From Rhodocyclaceae bacterium (GTDB taxonomy: Bacteria > Pseudomonadota > Gammaproteobacteria > Burkholderiales > Rhodocyclaceae), in the NCBI GenBank assembly GCA_016791105.1, contig JAEUNM010000092.1:1-64000 (forward strand): a DNA stretch of 64,000 nt. Reading direction: 5' to 3'. The notes below the pieces were generated by a model that was not told where the DNA came from, did not search any database, and saw nothing but the letters and a program-made list of their open reading frames with translations. Shown piece by piece: positions 17,974 to 27,029 of this stretch (position 1 is its first letter; the number at the start of each line of letters is the position of its first letter). Position numbers and translations under genes: made by a program.

Positions 17974-19448
17974 CAGTCGAGGCGCGTATCCAGCCCGCCT
18001 TCTGCCATTTCCGCCGCCCGCAGCAGCGCACGCGCCTTGTTGAGCGTTTCCTGCCATTCCGATTCGGGATCGGAATCGGCAACGATGCCGGCGCCGGCCT
18101 GCACGTAAAGCTGGCCGTCCTTGACCACCGCGGTGCGTATGGCGATGGCCAAATCCATGTCGCCGTTGTAGCCCAGATAACCGACCGCGCCAGCGTAGAT
18201 GCCACGTTTCGTGGGTTCCAGCTCGGCGATGATTTCCATCGCACGCACCTTGGGCGCGCCGGACACCGTGCCGGCCGGAAAAGTGGCCTTGAGCACGCTG
18301 ATGGCGTCCTCACCGGCCGCCAGGCGGCCTTCCACGTTGGACACGATGTGCATCACGTGCGAATAGCGTTCGACGACGAATCGTTCCGTCACGCGCACGC
18401 TGCCGATTTGCGACACGCGGCCGGCGTCGTTGCGGCCCAGATCGAGCAACTGCAGGTGCTCGGCCCGCTCTTTCTGGTCGGCGAGCAAATCCTGCTCCAG
18501 CGCCAAATCTTCTTCCACCGAGGTGCCGCGCTTGCGCGTGCCGGCGATGGGACGCACCGTAACCTCATCGTCCTGCAGGCGCACCAGAATTTCCGGCGAG
18601 GCGCCCACCACGTGATAGCCGCCGAAATTGAAAAAGAACATGTAGGGCGAAGGGTTCAGCGTGCGCAGCGCGCGATACAGCGCGAGCGGCGTGGCGGCAA
18701 AGGGCTTGGACATGCGCTGCGACAGCACCACCTGCATGGCATCGCCGTCGTATATGTACTGCTTGACGCGGCGCACGGCATCCTTGAAAGCCTCGGCGCC
18801 AAATTCCGACTGTGCGGGCGCCGGCTGCACGCGTATGTCGGCCGGCAGGGGCACGGCTTCGCGCAGGCGCCGCACCAGTTCGCCCAGCCGCGCCGTGGCC
18901 TGCCGATAGGCACCCTCCGCGCCCGGATCGGCATAAACCACCAACGAGAGCTTGCCGGACAGGTTGTCGACGATGGCCATTTCGTCCGACAGCAGCAGAC
19001 AAATGTCCGGCGCACCTATGCGGTCCGGCTTATCGATGGCGGCCAGACGCGGTTCGACATAGCCCACGGTTTCAAAGCCGAAGGCCCCCACCAGCCCACC
19101 CACGAAACGCGGATGACTGGGCAGCGGCGGGGTATTGAAGCGTGCCAGATAGGCGTCGATAAAGTCCAGGGGGTCTATGGTTTCGACGCATTCGACGACC
19201 TGGTCGTCGGTAAGCACGGCCAGTTTCTGTCCATGCACCTCGATGCGGGTGCGGGCCGCCAGCCCGATGAATGAATAGCGCCCAAACCGCTCGCCGCCCT
19301 GCACGGATTCGAGCAGGTAGGAATACGGCGCGTCGGCCAGTTTCAGATAAAGGGACAGCGGTGTGTCCAGGTCGGCAAACGTTTCCAGCGTGACCGCGAT
19401 GCGGTTATAGCCCGCAGCGGCCAGCCGATCGAATTCGGTTTCGGTCAT
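17973..19448 (-). CDS. trpE: anthranilate synthase component I
   Basis: A 491-aa enzyme that converts chorismate plus ammonia (from TrpG) to anthranilate. The N-terminal regulatory motif YLLESVQGGERFGRYSFIG includes LLES, the tryptophan feedback-binding element. Catalytic signatures are PIAGTRKRGTSVEEDLALEQ, LLDLGRNDAGRVS, VMHIVSNVEG, FPAGTVSGAPKVRAMEII and GAVGYLGYNGDMDLAIAIRT. The family often has V where this protein has A in LGRNDAGRV. The ATG at 19448 is preceded by AGGAA. A 237-nt leader separates it from gph and contains a candidate Trp-rich leader peptide and a hairpin, suggesting separate regulation from rpe-gph. Confidence 0.96.
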   Translation of the reverse strand: MTETEFDRLAAAGYNRIAVTLETFADLDTPLSLYLKLADAPYSYLLESVQGGERFGRYSFIGLAARTRIEVHGQKLAVLTDDQVVECVETIDPLDFIDAYLARFNTPPLPSHPRFVGGLVGAFGFETVGYVEPRLAAIDKPDRIGAPDICLLLSDEMAIVDNLSGKLSLVVYADPGAEGAYRQATARLGELVRRLREAVPLPADIRVQPAPAQSEFGAEAFKDAVRRVKQYIYDGDAMQVVLSQRMSKPFAATPLALYRALRTLNPSPYMFFFNFGGYHVVGASPEILVRLQDDEVTVRPIAGTRKRGTSVEEDLALEQDLLADQKERAEHLQLLDLGRNDAGRVSQIGSVRVTERFVVERYSHVMHIVSNVEGRLAAGEDAISVLKATFPAGTVSGAPKVRAMEIIAELEPTKRGIYAGAVGYLGYNGDMDLAIAIRTAVVKDGQLYVQAGAGIVADSDPESEWQETLNKARALLRAAEMAEGGLDTRLD

Positions 19449-19513
19449 GACGATTCCTGATATTGCGGCGATTGTCGTGCCGGCTGCAATGCCTGGGCAT
19501 GCGCGGCGGCGAT

Positions 19514-19532
19514 GAGGCGCGACTTGCGCCTC
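19514..19532 (-). promoter_or_regulatory. stem-loop in the trpE leader
   Basis: On the minus strand GAGGCGC-AAGTC-GCGCCTC forms a 7-bp GC-rich stem, 16 nt after the stop of the candidate leader peptide and about 65 nt before trpE. Its 3' arm (GCCTC) could also pair with GAGGC inside the Trp-codon stretch of the leader ORF, giving mutually exclusive folds as in attenuation. No U-tract follows, so it is not a classic terminator. Confidence 0.4.
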
Positions 19533-19547
19533 GCGTGGAATGCTTGC

Positions 19548-19628
19548 TCAGTGGCGCGGCGGGCGCCAGGACCAGGCCTCGATGGCGGGCCAGCGGGCAT
19601 ACAGCGGACAAACGACCGTCGAATTCAT
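19548..19628 (-). CDS. trpL: candidate trp operon leader peptide (26 aa)
   Basis: A 26-codon ORF (ATG 19628, TGA 19548) in the leader of trpE. Its C-terminal half reads ARWPAIEAWSWRPPRH, with three TGG codons within nine residues. A cluster of Trp codons followed closely by a stem-loop (19514-19532) is the layout of a ribosome-mediated trp attenuator. Weak points: there is no strong ribosome-binding site, only a loose GAGTGCGGA upstream, and no U-run after the hairpin. It lies 57 nt after the gph stop. Confidence 0.45.
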   Translation of the reverse strand: MNSTVVCPLYARWPAIEAWSWRPPRH

Positions 19629-19685
19629 GTGCAATCCGCACTCAGGCGGCAGGAAAGTTCGGAAACCGGCAAGCGTGCAGGCATC

Positions 19686-20375
19686 TCAGCCCCCTTGCAG
19701 CGGACGCAGCAGCGACGGCAAGTGGGCCAGGGTCGATATTAGCGCGTCGCAATCGGCCTTGTCCACCGGCTCGCCTTCGTTGTACCCGTAGGGCACGCAC
19801 ACGACGGGGCAGCCCGCATTACGCGCGCAGGCAATGTCGTTTTTAGAGTCGCCGACGTGCAGATTGGCCGCCGGTACCACCCCCAGGTACCGACAGGCAT
19901 GCAGCAGCGGATCCGCATGCGGCTTTTTGCGCGCCACGCGGTCACCGCTTACCACCACGGTGAAGTGGCCGCGTATGCCCAGGTATTCAAGCAGAGGCAG
20001 CGTGAATGCTTCCGATTTGTTGGTTACGCAGGCGAGCGGGTAGCCACGCGCCGCGAGTGTATCAAGCGCCTCGCGCACGTCCGGATAGAGCGTCGCATGG
20101 CGGCCGTTCACGCTGTGATAGTGGCGCTGAAATGCGGCCACGGCGGCTTCCAGCCGCGGCGGTTCGGGCGGGGTTTCGCGCGTCAGGCAGCGTTCGACCA
20201 GATTGGGGATGCCCTTGCCGACGAATGCGTGAATTTCATCGATGCGGCGCGGCGGCTCGCCCAGTTCTTCCAGCATGCCTTGGGCGGCCAGAAACAGGTC
20301 CGGGACGGTATCGGCCAGCGTACCGTCGAGGTCGAAACTGATCGACGCCACGGCCAGCGGAAATTGCAGCGGCAT
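19686..20375 (-). CDS. gph: phosphoglycolate phosphatase
   Basis: A 229-aa HAD-superfamily hydrolase that dephosphorylates 2-phosphoglycolate. HAD motif I is FDLDGTLADTVPD, motif II VTNKSE, motif III Lys in RKKPHADPLL, and motif IV HVGDSKNDIACARNAG. The helical cap is of the Gph type. The ATG at 20375 is taken because it overlaps the rpe stop by one base (TGATG), implying translational coupling; a TTG immediately before it is also in frame. The order rpe-gph-trpE is the usual betaproteobacterial one. Confidence 0.93.
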   Translation of the reverse strand: MPLQFPLAVASISFDLDGTLADTVPDLFLAAQGMLEELGEPPRRIDEIHAFVGKGIPNLVERCLTRETPPEPPRLEAAVAAFQRHYHSVNGRHATLYPDVREALDTLAARGYPLACVTNKSEAFTLPLLEYLGIRGHFTVVVSGDRVARKKPHADPLLHACRYLGVVPAANLHVGDSKNDIACARNAGCPVVCVPYGYNEGEPVDKADCDALISTLAHLPSLLRPLQGG

Positions 20376-21076
20376 CAAGCGGCTCCGGCCAGGGCGCGGC
20401 GCAGTTCGGCGATCACGCTGTCGTAGCGATTGGGGTCTTCCGCCCGCGCGGCGCCGAAAATGGCCGAACCGGCAACGAAACTGTCTGCACCGGCGCGCGC
20501 CACCTCGGCAATGTTGTCGATTTTGACGCCGCCATCCACTTCCAGTCGGATGTGGCGCCCGCTGCTGCGCTCGTACTCATCCAGCCGCGCGCGGGCGGCA
20601 GCAAGTTTCGGCAGCGCCGAAGCGAGAAATTGCTGGCCGCCGAAGCCCGGATTGACCGACATGAGCAGCACCAGGTCGAGCTTGTCCATGACGTGATCCA
20701 GCCAAGCGAGCGGGGTTGCCGGATTGAACACCAGTCCGGCCGTGCAGCCCTGATCGCGGATAAGCGCCAGGGTGCGGTCGACGTGATCCGACGCTTCCGG
20801 GTGAAAGGTGATGATGTCGGCGCCGGCAGCGGCGAAATCCACCACCAGGCGATCCACCGGCCGCACCATCAGGTGTACGTCTATGGGCGCCCTGGTGTGC
20901 GGGCGTATGGCTTTGCATACCAGCGGCCCGACAGTCAGATTGGGGACGTAATGGTTGTCCATCACGTCGAAGTGAATCCAGTCGGCGCCGGCCGCGATCA
21001 CGTCGCGCACCTCTTCGCCCAGGCGCGCAAAATCCGCGGACAGCAGGCTGGGAGCCAGTATCAGGTCGGTGCTCAT
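20375..21076 (-). CDS. rpe: ribulose-phosphate 3-epimerase
   Basis: A 233-aa TIM-barrel metalloenzyme interconverting ribulose 5-phosphate and xylulose 5-phosphate in the pentose phosphate and Calvin pathways. Signatures: [35 protein letters not shown] (metal His and Asp), [22 protein letters not shown] and LEVDGGV. The ATG at 21076 gives the standard length; the open frame continues upstream without homology. It begins the run rpe-gph and reads divergently from apaG, 75 nt away. Confidence 0.96.
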   Translation of the reverse strand: MSTDLILAPSLLSADFARLGEEVRDVIAAGADWIHFDVMDNHYVPNLTVGPLVCKAIRPHTRAPIDVHLMVRPVDRLVVDFAAAGADIITFHPEASDHVDRTLALIRDQGCTAGLVFNPATPLAWLDHVMDKLDLVLLMSVNPGFGGQQFLASALPKLAAARARLDEYERSSGRHIRLEVDGGVKIDNIAEVARAGADSFVAGSAIFGAARAEDPNRYDSVIAELRRALAGAA

Positions 21077-21151
21077 GGGTTCCGGTCCGCGCAAAAGCGC
21101 GATTGTAGCGGCAGCCGGCACGGCTTGCCTGGAGCCGGAAATTAAGGTCAA

Positions 21152-21544
21152 ATGGGCGGCATGATCGAATCTTCGCCCTACTCCATCCAGATCGACGCCG
21201 AACCGCGCTACCTGCCCGACCAGTCGCGCCCCGGCCGCGATCATTACGTTTTCGCCTACACGATCACCATCACCAACACCGGCACCATTGCGGCACAGCT
21301 GGTATCGCGGCACTGGATCATTACCGACGCGGACGGCAAAGTGCGTGAAGTGCGCGGCCAGGGCGTGGTGGGCGAACAGCCTTCGCTCGAGCCCGGCGAA
21401 AGTTTCCGCTACACCAGCGGCTGCGATCTTCCTACCGAGGTCGGCACCATGCACGGCAGCTACCAGATGGTCGCCGCCGACGGTACGCGCTTCGACGCGC
21501 CGATTGCGGCATTCACGCTGGCTGCGCCGCGCACGCTGCACTAA
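21152..21544 (+). CDS. apaG: ApaG (Co2+/Mg2+ efflux-associated protein)
   Basis: A 130-aa ApaG/DUF525 protein with a fibronectin-III-like beta-sandwich fold. Family motifs: [39 protein letters not shown] in part, [20 protein letters not shown] and [11 protein letters not shown]. coli apaG mutants are altered in cobalt resistance and Mg2+ efflux, but the molecular role is unsettled. ATG at 21152 follows AAGG; an in-frame ATG at 21161 is an alternative. Here it is divergent from rpe, as in many betaproteobacteria. Confidence 0.93.
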   Translation: MGGMIESSPYSIQIDAEPRYLPDQSRPGRDHYVFAYTITITNTGTIAAQLVSRHWIITDADGKVREVRGQGVVGEQPSLEPGESFRYTSGCDLPTEVGTMHGSYQMVAADGTRFDAPIAAFTLAAPRTLH

Positions 21545-21617
21545 GCACCAAGCCCTGCTTGCTGCGCCGGCCTTGGCCTGACGCCTGGCCGAACGCTACC
21601 GCCTTATTCCGATTTGT

Positions 21618-22436
21618 TCAGGGTTGCGTGCGTGGCGGCGGTTCGGCCAGCGCCGGCGCAAAGGTCGCACTGCCCGCCGTATCGGCTACTGCGCTGGCAT
21701 CCGGCACTTCCTGCACCTCGGGCGCCTCGACCAGAATTGAAACGCGGCGATTGCGCGCACGTCCTTCCGCTGTGAGATTGCTGTCGAGCGGCCGCTGTTC
21801 GCCATATCCGGAGGCGGTGAGCCGGCCCGGCGCCACGCCGGCCTCGGCAAACACCCGCACCACGCTGGACGCGCGCACGGCGGACAATTCCCAATTGGAC
21901 GGAAAGCGCTCGCTCGATATCGGCTGATTATCGGTATGGCCTTCGACTCGCAGCGGAAAATCCGAATACGCCAACACCTCCGCCACATGCCGCAACAAGT
22001 TGGTCGCCTCCGGCGTGAGGCTTGCGTCGCCGGACGGAAACAGCATGTTGGCATTGATTTCGATACTGATGCCGAACGCGCCCTGACTCATCCTGACCTG
22101 CCCTTCCTTGACCAGCGCGCCCAATGCGCGGTCCAGTTCGGAGCCCATGCGGCGCAGTTTTTCGCGCCGCTCGCGCGCCAGTTGCACCTTGCGCGCGCTG
22201 ATCTGCATCTGGATGAATTGCTGCGGATCGCTCGGCTTGGCCGGCAGTATGGTGATCCTGCCATTGTGGAAAGCGGAATTGATGGCGTCCGACAGCACGC
22301 GATATTTGCCTTCGTTCACCGACGAAATGGCATACATCACGACAAAAAAGGCGAACAGCAGCGTAATGAAATCGGCGTAGGAGACTAGCCAGCGCTCGTG
22401 ATTTTCATGCTCTTCGGGGGCGGTGCGGCGGGACAT
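21618..22436 (-). CDS. motD: flagellar motor protein MotD (MotB-like stator, OmpA domain)
   Basis: A 272-aa stator protein. After a short cytoplasmic start comes a single membrane helix in RWLVSYADFITLLFAFFVVM, with the Asp that conducts protons in MotB proteins, then MYAISSVNEGKYRVLS, typical of MotD. A coiled linker (RKVQLARERREKLRRMG) leads to a C-terminal OmpA/peptidoglycan-binding domain with VEGHTDNQPISSERFPSNWE and ASGYGEQRP. MotD normally works with MotC, encoded just upstream; here the upstream gene is a Crp/Fnr regulator and motC is absent from the window. A sigma-28-like promoter at 22464-22490 fits a motility gene. Confidence 0.88.
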   Translation of the reverse strand: MSRRTAPEEHENHERWLVSYADFITLLFAFFVVMYAISSVNEGKYRVLSDAINSAFHNGRITILPAKPSDPQQFIQMQISARKVQLARERREKLRRMGSELDRALGALVKEGQVRMSQGAFGISIEINANMLFPSGDASLTPEATNLLRHVAEVLAYSDFPLRVEGHTDNQPISSERFPSNWELSAVRASSVVRVFAEAGVAPGRLTASGYGEQRPLDSNLTAEGRARNRRVSILVEAPEVQEVPDASAVADTAGSATFAPALAEPPPRTQP

Positions 22437-22463
22437 GGCGGGATTTGCAAGCGCGATATCACG

Positions 22464-22490
22464 CTTACGGCCGCCTTGCCGCCGACTTTA
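22464..22490 (-). promoter_or_regulatory. candidate sigma-28 (FliA) promoter of motD
   Basis: Minus strand: TAAAGTCG, exactly 11 nt, GCCGTAAG, against TAAAGTTT-N11-GCCGATAA. The -35 core TAAAGT and the -10 core GCCG are intact. The -10 ends 27 nt before the motD ATG, a suitable distance. Confidence 0.5.
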
Positions 22491-22543
22491 ACCGGCCGTG
22501 GCCGCGACGCGGCGCCTATGCGCCGCGCAAGCTCGGGCCAAAG

Positions 22544-23221
22544 TCAGGCCGTTTGCGACTGCAGCCGCTCGCACAGAACGATGCGGCCGGGGGCTTCTTC
22601 GATCAGACCCTGCAGTTGCAGGTCTTTCATGACGCGGGACACCATTTCGCGCGACGCGCCTATCATTTTGGCGATGTCCTGCTTGGAAATTTTGCGATTC
22701 ACCACTTTGCGGCCATCCACGTCCTCGGCCATTTCCAGCAACAGGCGCGCCACACGGCCGTATACGTCCATCAGCGCCAGGCTTTCTATCTTGCGGTCGG
22801 CGGTGCGCAGGCGCGACACCAGATTGCGCATGATGTACAGCGACACATCGAAATTGTCCTGCAGGGAACGTTTGAAGTCGTGCTTGGAGATGACGATGAG
22901 GTCGCTGGGCGCCACCGCCACAACCGTGGCCGAGCGCGGACTTTCGTCGAGCACGCCCATTTCGCCGAACAACTCGCCTGGCCCCAGCATGGACAGGATG
23001 ACTTCGCGCCCGTCCTCGTCGCTCACCAGCACCTTGAGGCTGCCGGACAGCACCAGATAGACAAAATCCGTCTTGTCACCGGCGCGCACCACGGTGGAAC
23101 TGCGGGTGGCGCGCCGCATGATGGATACCCGGGCGATCGGTTCGAGCGCCGAATCAGGTAGTCCTTTGAACATCGGGAATGTTTTTAACGCGGTAACCGA
23201 AACCGGATGTGCCGTCACCAT
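22544..23221 (-). CDS. Crp/Fnr family transcriptional regulator
   Basis: 225 aa. The N-terminal cyclic-nucleotide-binding beta-barrel carries LSGSLKVLVSDEDGREVIL, then GELFGEMGVLDESPRSATVV, where the RSA(T) element corresponds to the phosphate-binding cassette of Crp-type proteins. A long dimer helix follows, then the C-terminal winged helix-turn-helix (RKISKQDIAKMIGASREMVS). No cysteine set for an Fnr-type Fe-S cluster is seen at the N-terminus, so cAMP or another nucleotide is more likely than oxygen sensing. The ATG at 23221 has GGAGGG upstream. Its targets are unknown; it lies between motD and trxB. Confidence 0.88.
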   Translation of the reverse strand: MVTAHPVSVTALKTFPMFKGLPDSALEPIARVSIMRRATRSSTVVRAGDKTDFVYLVLSGSLKVLVSDEDGREVILSMLGPGELFGEMGVLDESPRSATVVAVAPSDLIVISKHDFKRSLQDNFDVSLYIMRNLVSRLRTADRKIESLALMDVYGRVARLLLEMAEDVDGRKVVNRKISKQDIAKMIGASREMVSRVMKDLQLQGLIEEAPGRIVLCERLQSQTA

Positions 23222-23443
23222 TTTATTCACTCCCTCCAGAAAGGACCTTGGCCGAATGGCGCAAGCATGGTTGTTCGATTGCCTATCAAATATTTCCATT
23301 CAGATTATAAGGAATTTCTCGAAGTTGGGAAAAAGCGCTGCCGGAATGTGCCGGTGGCGTAGCATGGTGTGCACCCGGCGTGGCGTGCATGCCGCACGGG
23401 AGCGCCCTGGTACGGGCGGAACCGGTTCGCGCACAGGGCAATC

Positions 23444-24435
<992 letters not shown>

Positions 24436-24466
24436 TCGCCCAGTCTCCGCCCGCCAGCGAAGTGCC

Positions 24467-25060
24467 ATGGCACACGTGCCCAGCCCGGACGACATCGCGC
24501 TATTCCATGCCGCGGTCGAGGGCACGCAGCGTCTCACGGTGGACCGCGTGCACCACGAGCCGGCGCCGGTCGCGCCACGCCCGCGCAGCCGCCAGCGCGA
24601 CGACGCGGCGGTATTGCACGAAGCCATCAGCGGGCCGGCTGCGCTCGATCTGGCGCTGGAAGGCGGCGACGAGGCCACATTTCTGCGCCCCGGCATCGCC
24701 AAAAGCGTGCTGCGCGATCTGCGCCGCGGCCGCTGGGTAGTACAGGACCAGATCGACCTGCACGGCGCCACGCGCGATGAGGCGCACGCGCTGCTGGCGG
24801 AATTCATGGCGCACGCGACGCGCCGCGCGCTGCGCTGCGTGCGCGTGATACACGGCAAAGGTTTGGGTTCCCCCGGACGCGAGCCGGTGCTCAAAAAACT
24901 GGTCCAGGCCTGGCTCGCCCGCCGCGAGGACGTGCTGGCGTTTTGTCAGGCGAAGTCGAACGAAGGCGGCGCCGGAGCACTGAGGGTGCTGGTCAGGGGG
25001 CAGAGGACGGGGGGCAGAAGACAGGGGACGGAGGACAGAGGACAGAAAGGTAGTCGGTAG
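24467..25060 (+). CDS. Smr/MutS2-type domain protein with repeat-derived tail
   Basis: 197 aa. The C-terminal Smr domain (about residues 100-180) carries the diagnostic QIDLHGATRDEAHALL and VRVIHGKGLGSPG. Stand-alone Smr proteins are linked to nucleic-acid nicking or RNA cleavage, but targets are unknown. The domain should end near GALRVLVR; the remaining residues (GQRTGGRRQGTEDRGQKGSR) are encoded by a purine-rich repeat and look like read-through into non-coding DNA. ATG at 24467 lies 31 nt after trxB. The N-terminal part is charged and less conserved. Confidence 0.85.
   Translation: MAHVPSPDDIALFHAAVEGTQRLTVDRVHHEPAPVAPRPRSRQRDDAAVLHEAISGPAALDLALEGGDEATFLRPGIAKSVLRDLRRGRWVVQDQIDLHGATRDEAHALLAEFMAHATRRALRCVRVIHGKGLGSPGREPVLKKLVQAWLARREDVLAFCQAKSNEGGAGALRVLVRGQRTGGRRQGTEDRGQKGSR
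24996..25056 (+). repeat. purine-rich imperfect repeat (agaggacag / agaagacag)
   Basis: Degenerate repetition of units such as cagaggacg, cagaagacag, ggacggaggac and agaggacag, running through the last codons of the Smr gene. Similar GA-rich runs (gtagtcggtagtcagtaatcgg) continue to about 25075. It is probably slippage-generated, and it has displaced the natural stop of the Smr gene. Confidence 0.6.
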
Positions 25061-25154
25061 TCAGTAATCGGTTGGGGCGGACGACATGCCCGCCCCTGAA
25101 GACGAATCGCGCCGCTACGCCGCGGTATGGCGGCATCCGGGGCGGTGGCCGTAT

Positions 25155-25892
25155 TCAGAACTCCGAGGCCAGCACTTCGCGGCCGTGCAGGGGTTGCACG
25201 GGGCGGGCGTTCATGGCGTAAATTTTCCGGAAGGCGGTGATCTGCGCTTTGCTCAGGCTTTGCTGCTCGCGCATCACGAACCATTTGACGCCTTCGGAAC
25301 AGGGCGGCGTAGTCAGTGAGCCGTTGAAGGTGTAATAGTTGCGCTGCTGCGGCAACAGGGCCGTTACGTCGAAATTGGCGGCCAACGCGGCTTTTTCACC
25401 GGCTTGTTTGGGCATCGCGGCGAACACCGGGGCCAGCGCGGCGCTGCTGGCGCCGTGCTTGAACAACAGTGCAACCACCGCCAGCTTGCCGTCTGCATTT
25501 TTGTGCACCAGATGCGCCACCATCGCGCTGGCTTTGCCGCCTACGCGCTCTTCGCTGGGTGTATGGAAGTGGAACTGCAATAATTTGTATTCGGCGCCTT
25601 CCACGCTTATGCCGCCAGCGCCGTCCAGATTGACCTGTATGGTGTGGCCGTTGTTGATCACCTCGGCCTTGGCCGGCGTGTAAGCGAACGGAATCGGCTC
25701 CAGCTTCGCGGCGGTCGGCTTGCGTATGTCTATGGGCGATTGTTCCTTGCCCAGTTTGCAAGATTCGGCGCCATCCAGTTTCCCCCAATGATTCGGGCCG
25801 CCGTGTTTCGAGTAGGTCCAGTGTGGCGCATCGGCCCAGGCGGACAGGGCAAACACTACAGCCGGCACAACGCAGAGCAACTTTCGTTTCAT
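25155..25892 (-). CDS. alpha-class carbonic anhydrase, periplasmic
   Basis: A 245-aa enzyme hydrating CO2 to bicarbonate. A clear signal peptide (KRKLLCVVPAVVFALSAWA) directs it to the periplasm. Signatures: WTYSKHGGPNHWGKL, GKEQSPIDI, and zinc ligands in LLQFHFHTPSEE (two His) and MVAHLVH (third His); TTPPCSEGVKWFV is the substrate-pocket loop. ATG 25892 follows AGGAGAGG. A possible role is CO2/pH handling at the cell surface. It is monocistronic, convergent with the Smr gene and divergent from the CDF transporter. Confidence 0.95.
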   Translation of the reverse strand: MKRKLLCVVPAVVFALSAWADAPHWTYSKHGGPNHWGKLDGAESCKLGKEQSPIDIRKPTAAKLEPIPFAYTPAKAEVINNGHTIQVNLDGAGGISVEGAEYKLLQFHFHTPSEERVGGKASAMVAHLVHKNADGKLAVVALLFKHGASSAALAPVFAAMPKQAGEKAALAANFDVTALLPQQRNYYTFNGSLTTPPCSEGVKWFVMREQQSLSKAQITAFRKIYAMNARPVQPLHGREVLASEF

Positions 25893-26135
25893 AAGCCTCT
25901 CCTGTGTATTCTGCAAACTGGTTGGGGAATGCCGCCTGCACGGGCGGCGGCCGCGGAACTATACGCTTACCTTCGCGCCGATGATGGCTTTTGAAAACAG
26001 GGCGCGATTTGTTCCGCGCCGGGCAGCCGCCGGGCCCGCCCCGCGCTGCGCAGAGCGCGAATCCAGGCTAAGATTGCCGCCCCGCGACGGCAGTTGCCGC
26101 GACCCATCGCGCACCGCAGATCGCGCCGCCCGCGC

Positions 26136-27029
26136 ATGAACCAGCTCCAGGCCCATCACTATTTCCAGATATCCAGCGCCGCTGCGCTATTCACGATACT
26201 GAGCAAAGCCACGGCATGGTGGCTCACCGGCTCCATGGGGCTGTTGTCGGACGCCATGGAGTCTTTCGTGAACCTGGCCGGCGCCTTGTTCGGCCTGTGG
26301 ATGGTGGCCGTGGCGCAACGCCCGCCCGATGCCGATCATCCGCTCGGCCACGGCAAGGCCGAGTATTTTTCCAGCGGCTTCGAGGGCGTGCTCATTCTGG
26401 GTGCCGCGGTGGCGATTTTCTATTCTTCGGCTATGCGCCTGCTGCAGCCGCAGCCGCTGGAAAAACTGGGACTGGGGCTGGCTTTTTCGGTCCTCAGTAC
26501 GCTGGTCAATTTTGTCGTGGCGCGCCAGCTCGCACGCGCTGCCGAACGCTTCAATTCGATTTCGCTGCACGCCGATTCACGCCATCTCATGACCGACGTT
26601 TGGACCTCGGTCGGCGTGGTGGCCGGCGTGCTGCTGGTCGGCCTGACCGACTGGCTGTGGCTGGACCCGCTGATCGCCATGGCGGTGGCGCTGCACATCG
26701 TGAAAGAAGCCGCCGTACTGATACGCGCGTCCGCGCAAGGCCTCATGGATAGTGCGCTGGACGATGAAGCGCTGGCCGGAATTCAGACCGTGCTGGAAGA
26801 TTTCCGCGGCCAGGGCCTGCGCTGGCACAACCTGCGCACGCGGCGCGCGGGCGCGCAAAATTTCGTCTACCTGGATTTGCTGGTGCCACCGCACTGGAAC
26901 GTGGTCCAGGCGCACGACATGGCCGACGCCGTGGAGCGCCGCATCGCCCAGCGCCTGCCGCACACCCAGGTGATGACGCACGTGGAACCGGATTTCACCG
27001 GCTCCGCCGCACCGCGGCGCAAGCGCTAG
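26136..27029 (+). CDS. cation diffusion facilitator family transporter
   Basis: A 297-aa CDF metal/proton antiporter. Six hydrophobic segments are expected; metal-site motifs are visible as LLSDAMESFVNL (TM2) and ADSRHLMTDVWTS (TM5, H-x3-D). The PDADHPLGHGKAEYFSS loop is CDF-typical. A short cytoplasmic domain follows (MDSALDDEALAGIQTVL, and HTQVMTHVEPDF at the end). The substrate (Zn, Fe, Mn or Co) is not resolvable. ATG 26136 is chosen because the family begins near here; 14 further upstream codons are open. Its TAG interlocks with the stop of the convergent chemoreceptor gene. Confidence 0.9.
   Translation: MNQLQAHHYFQISSAAALFTILSKATAWWLTGSMGLLSDAMESFVNLAGALFGLWMVAVAQRPPDADHPLGHGKAEYFSSGFEGVLILGAAVAIFYSSAMRLLQPQPLEKLGLGLAFSVLSTLVNFVVARQLARAAERFNSISLHADSRHLMTDVWTSVGVVAGVLLVGLTDWLWLDPLIAMAVALHIVKEAAVLIRASAQGLMDSALDDEALAGIQTVLEDFRGQGLRWHNLRTRRAGAQNFVYLDLLVPPHWNVVQAHDMADAVERRIAQRLPHTQVMTHVEPDFTGSAAPRRKR

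Noticed and set aside
17847..19274. 475-codon plus-strand frame opposite trpE
   Set aside because: Antisense of a well-supported trpE; translation is typical high-GC shadow sequence.
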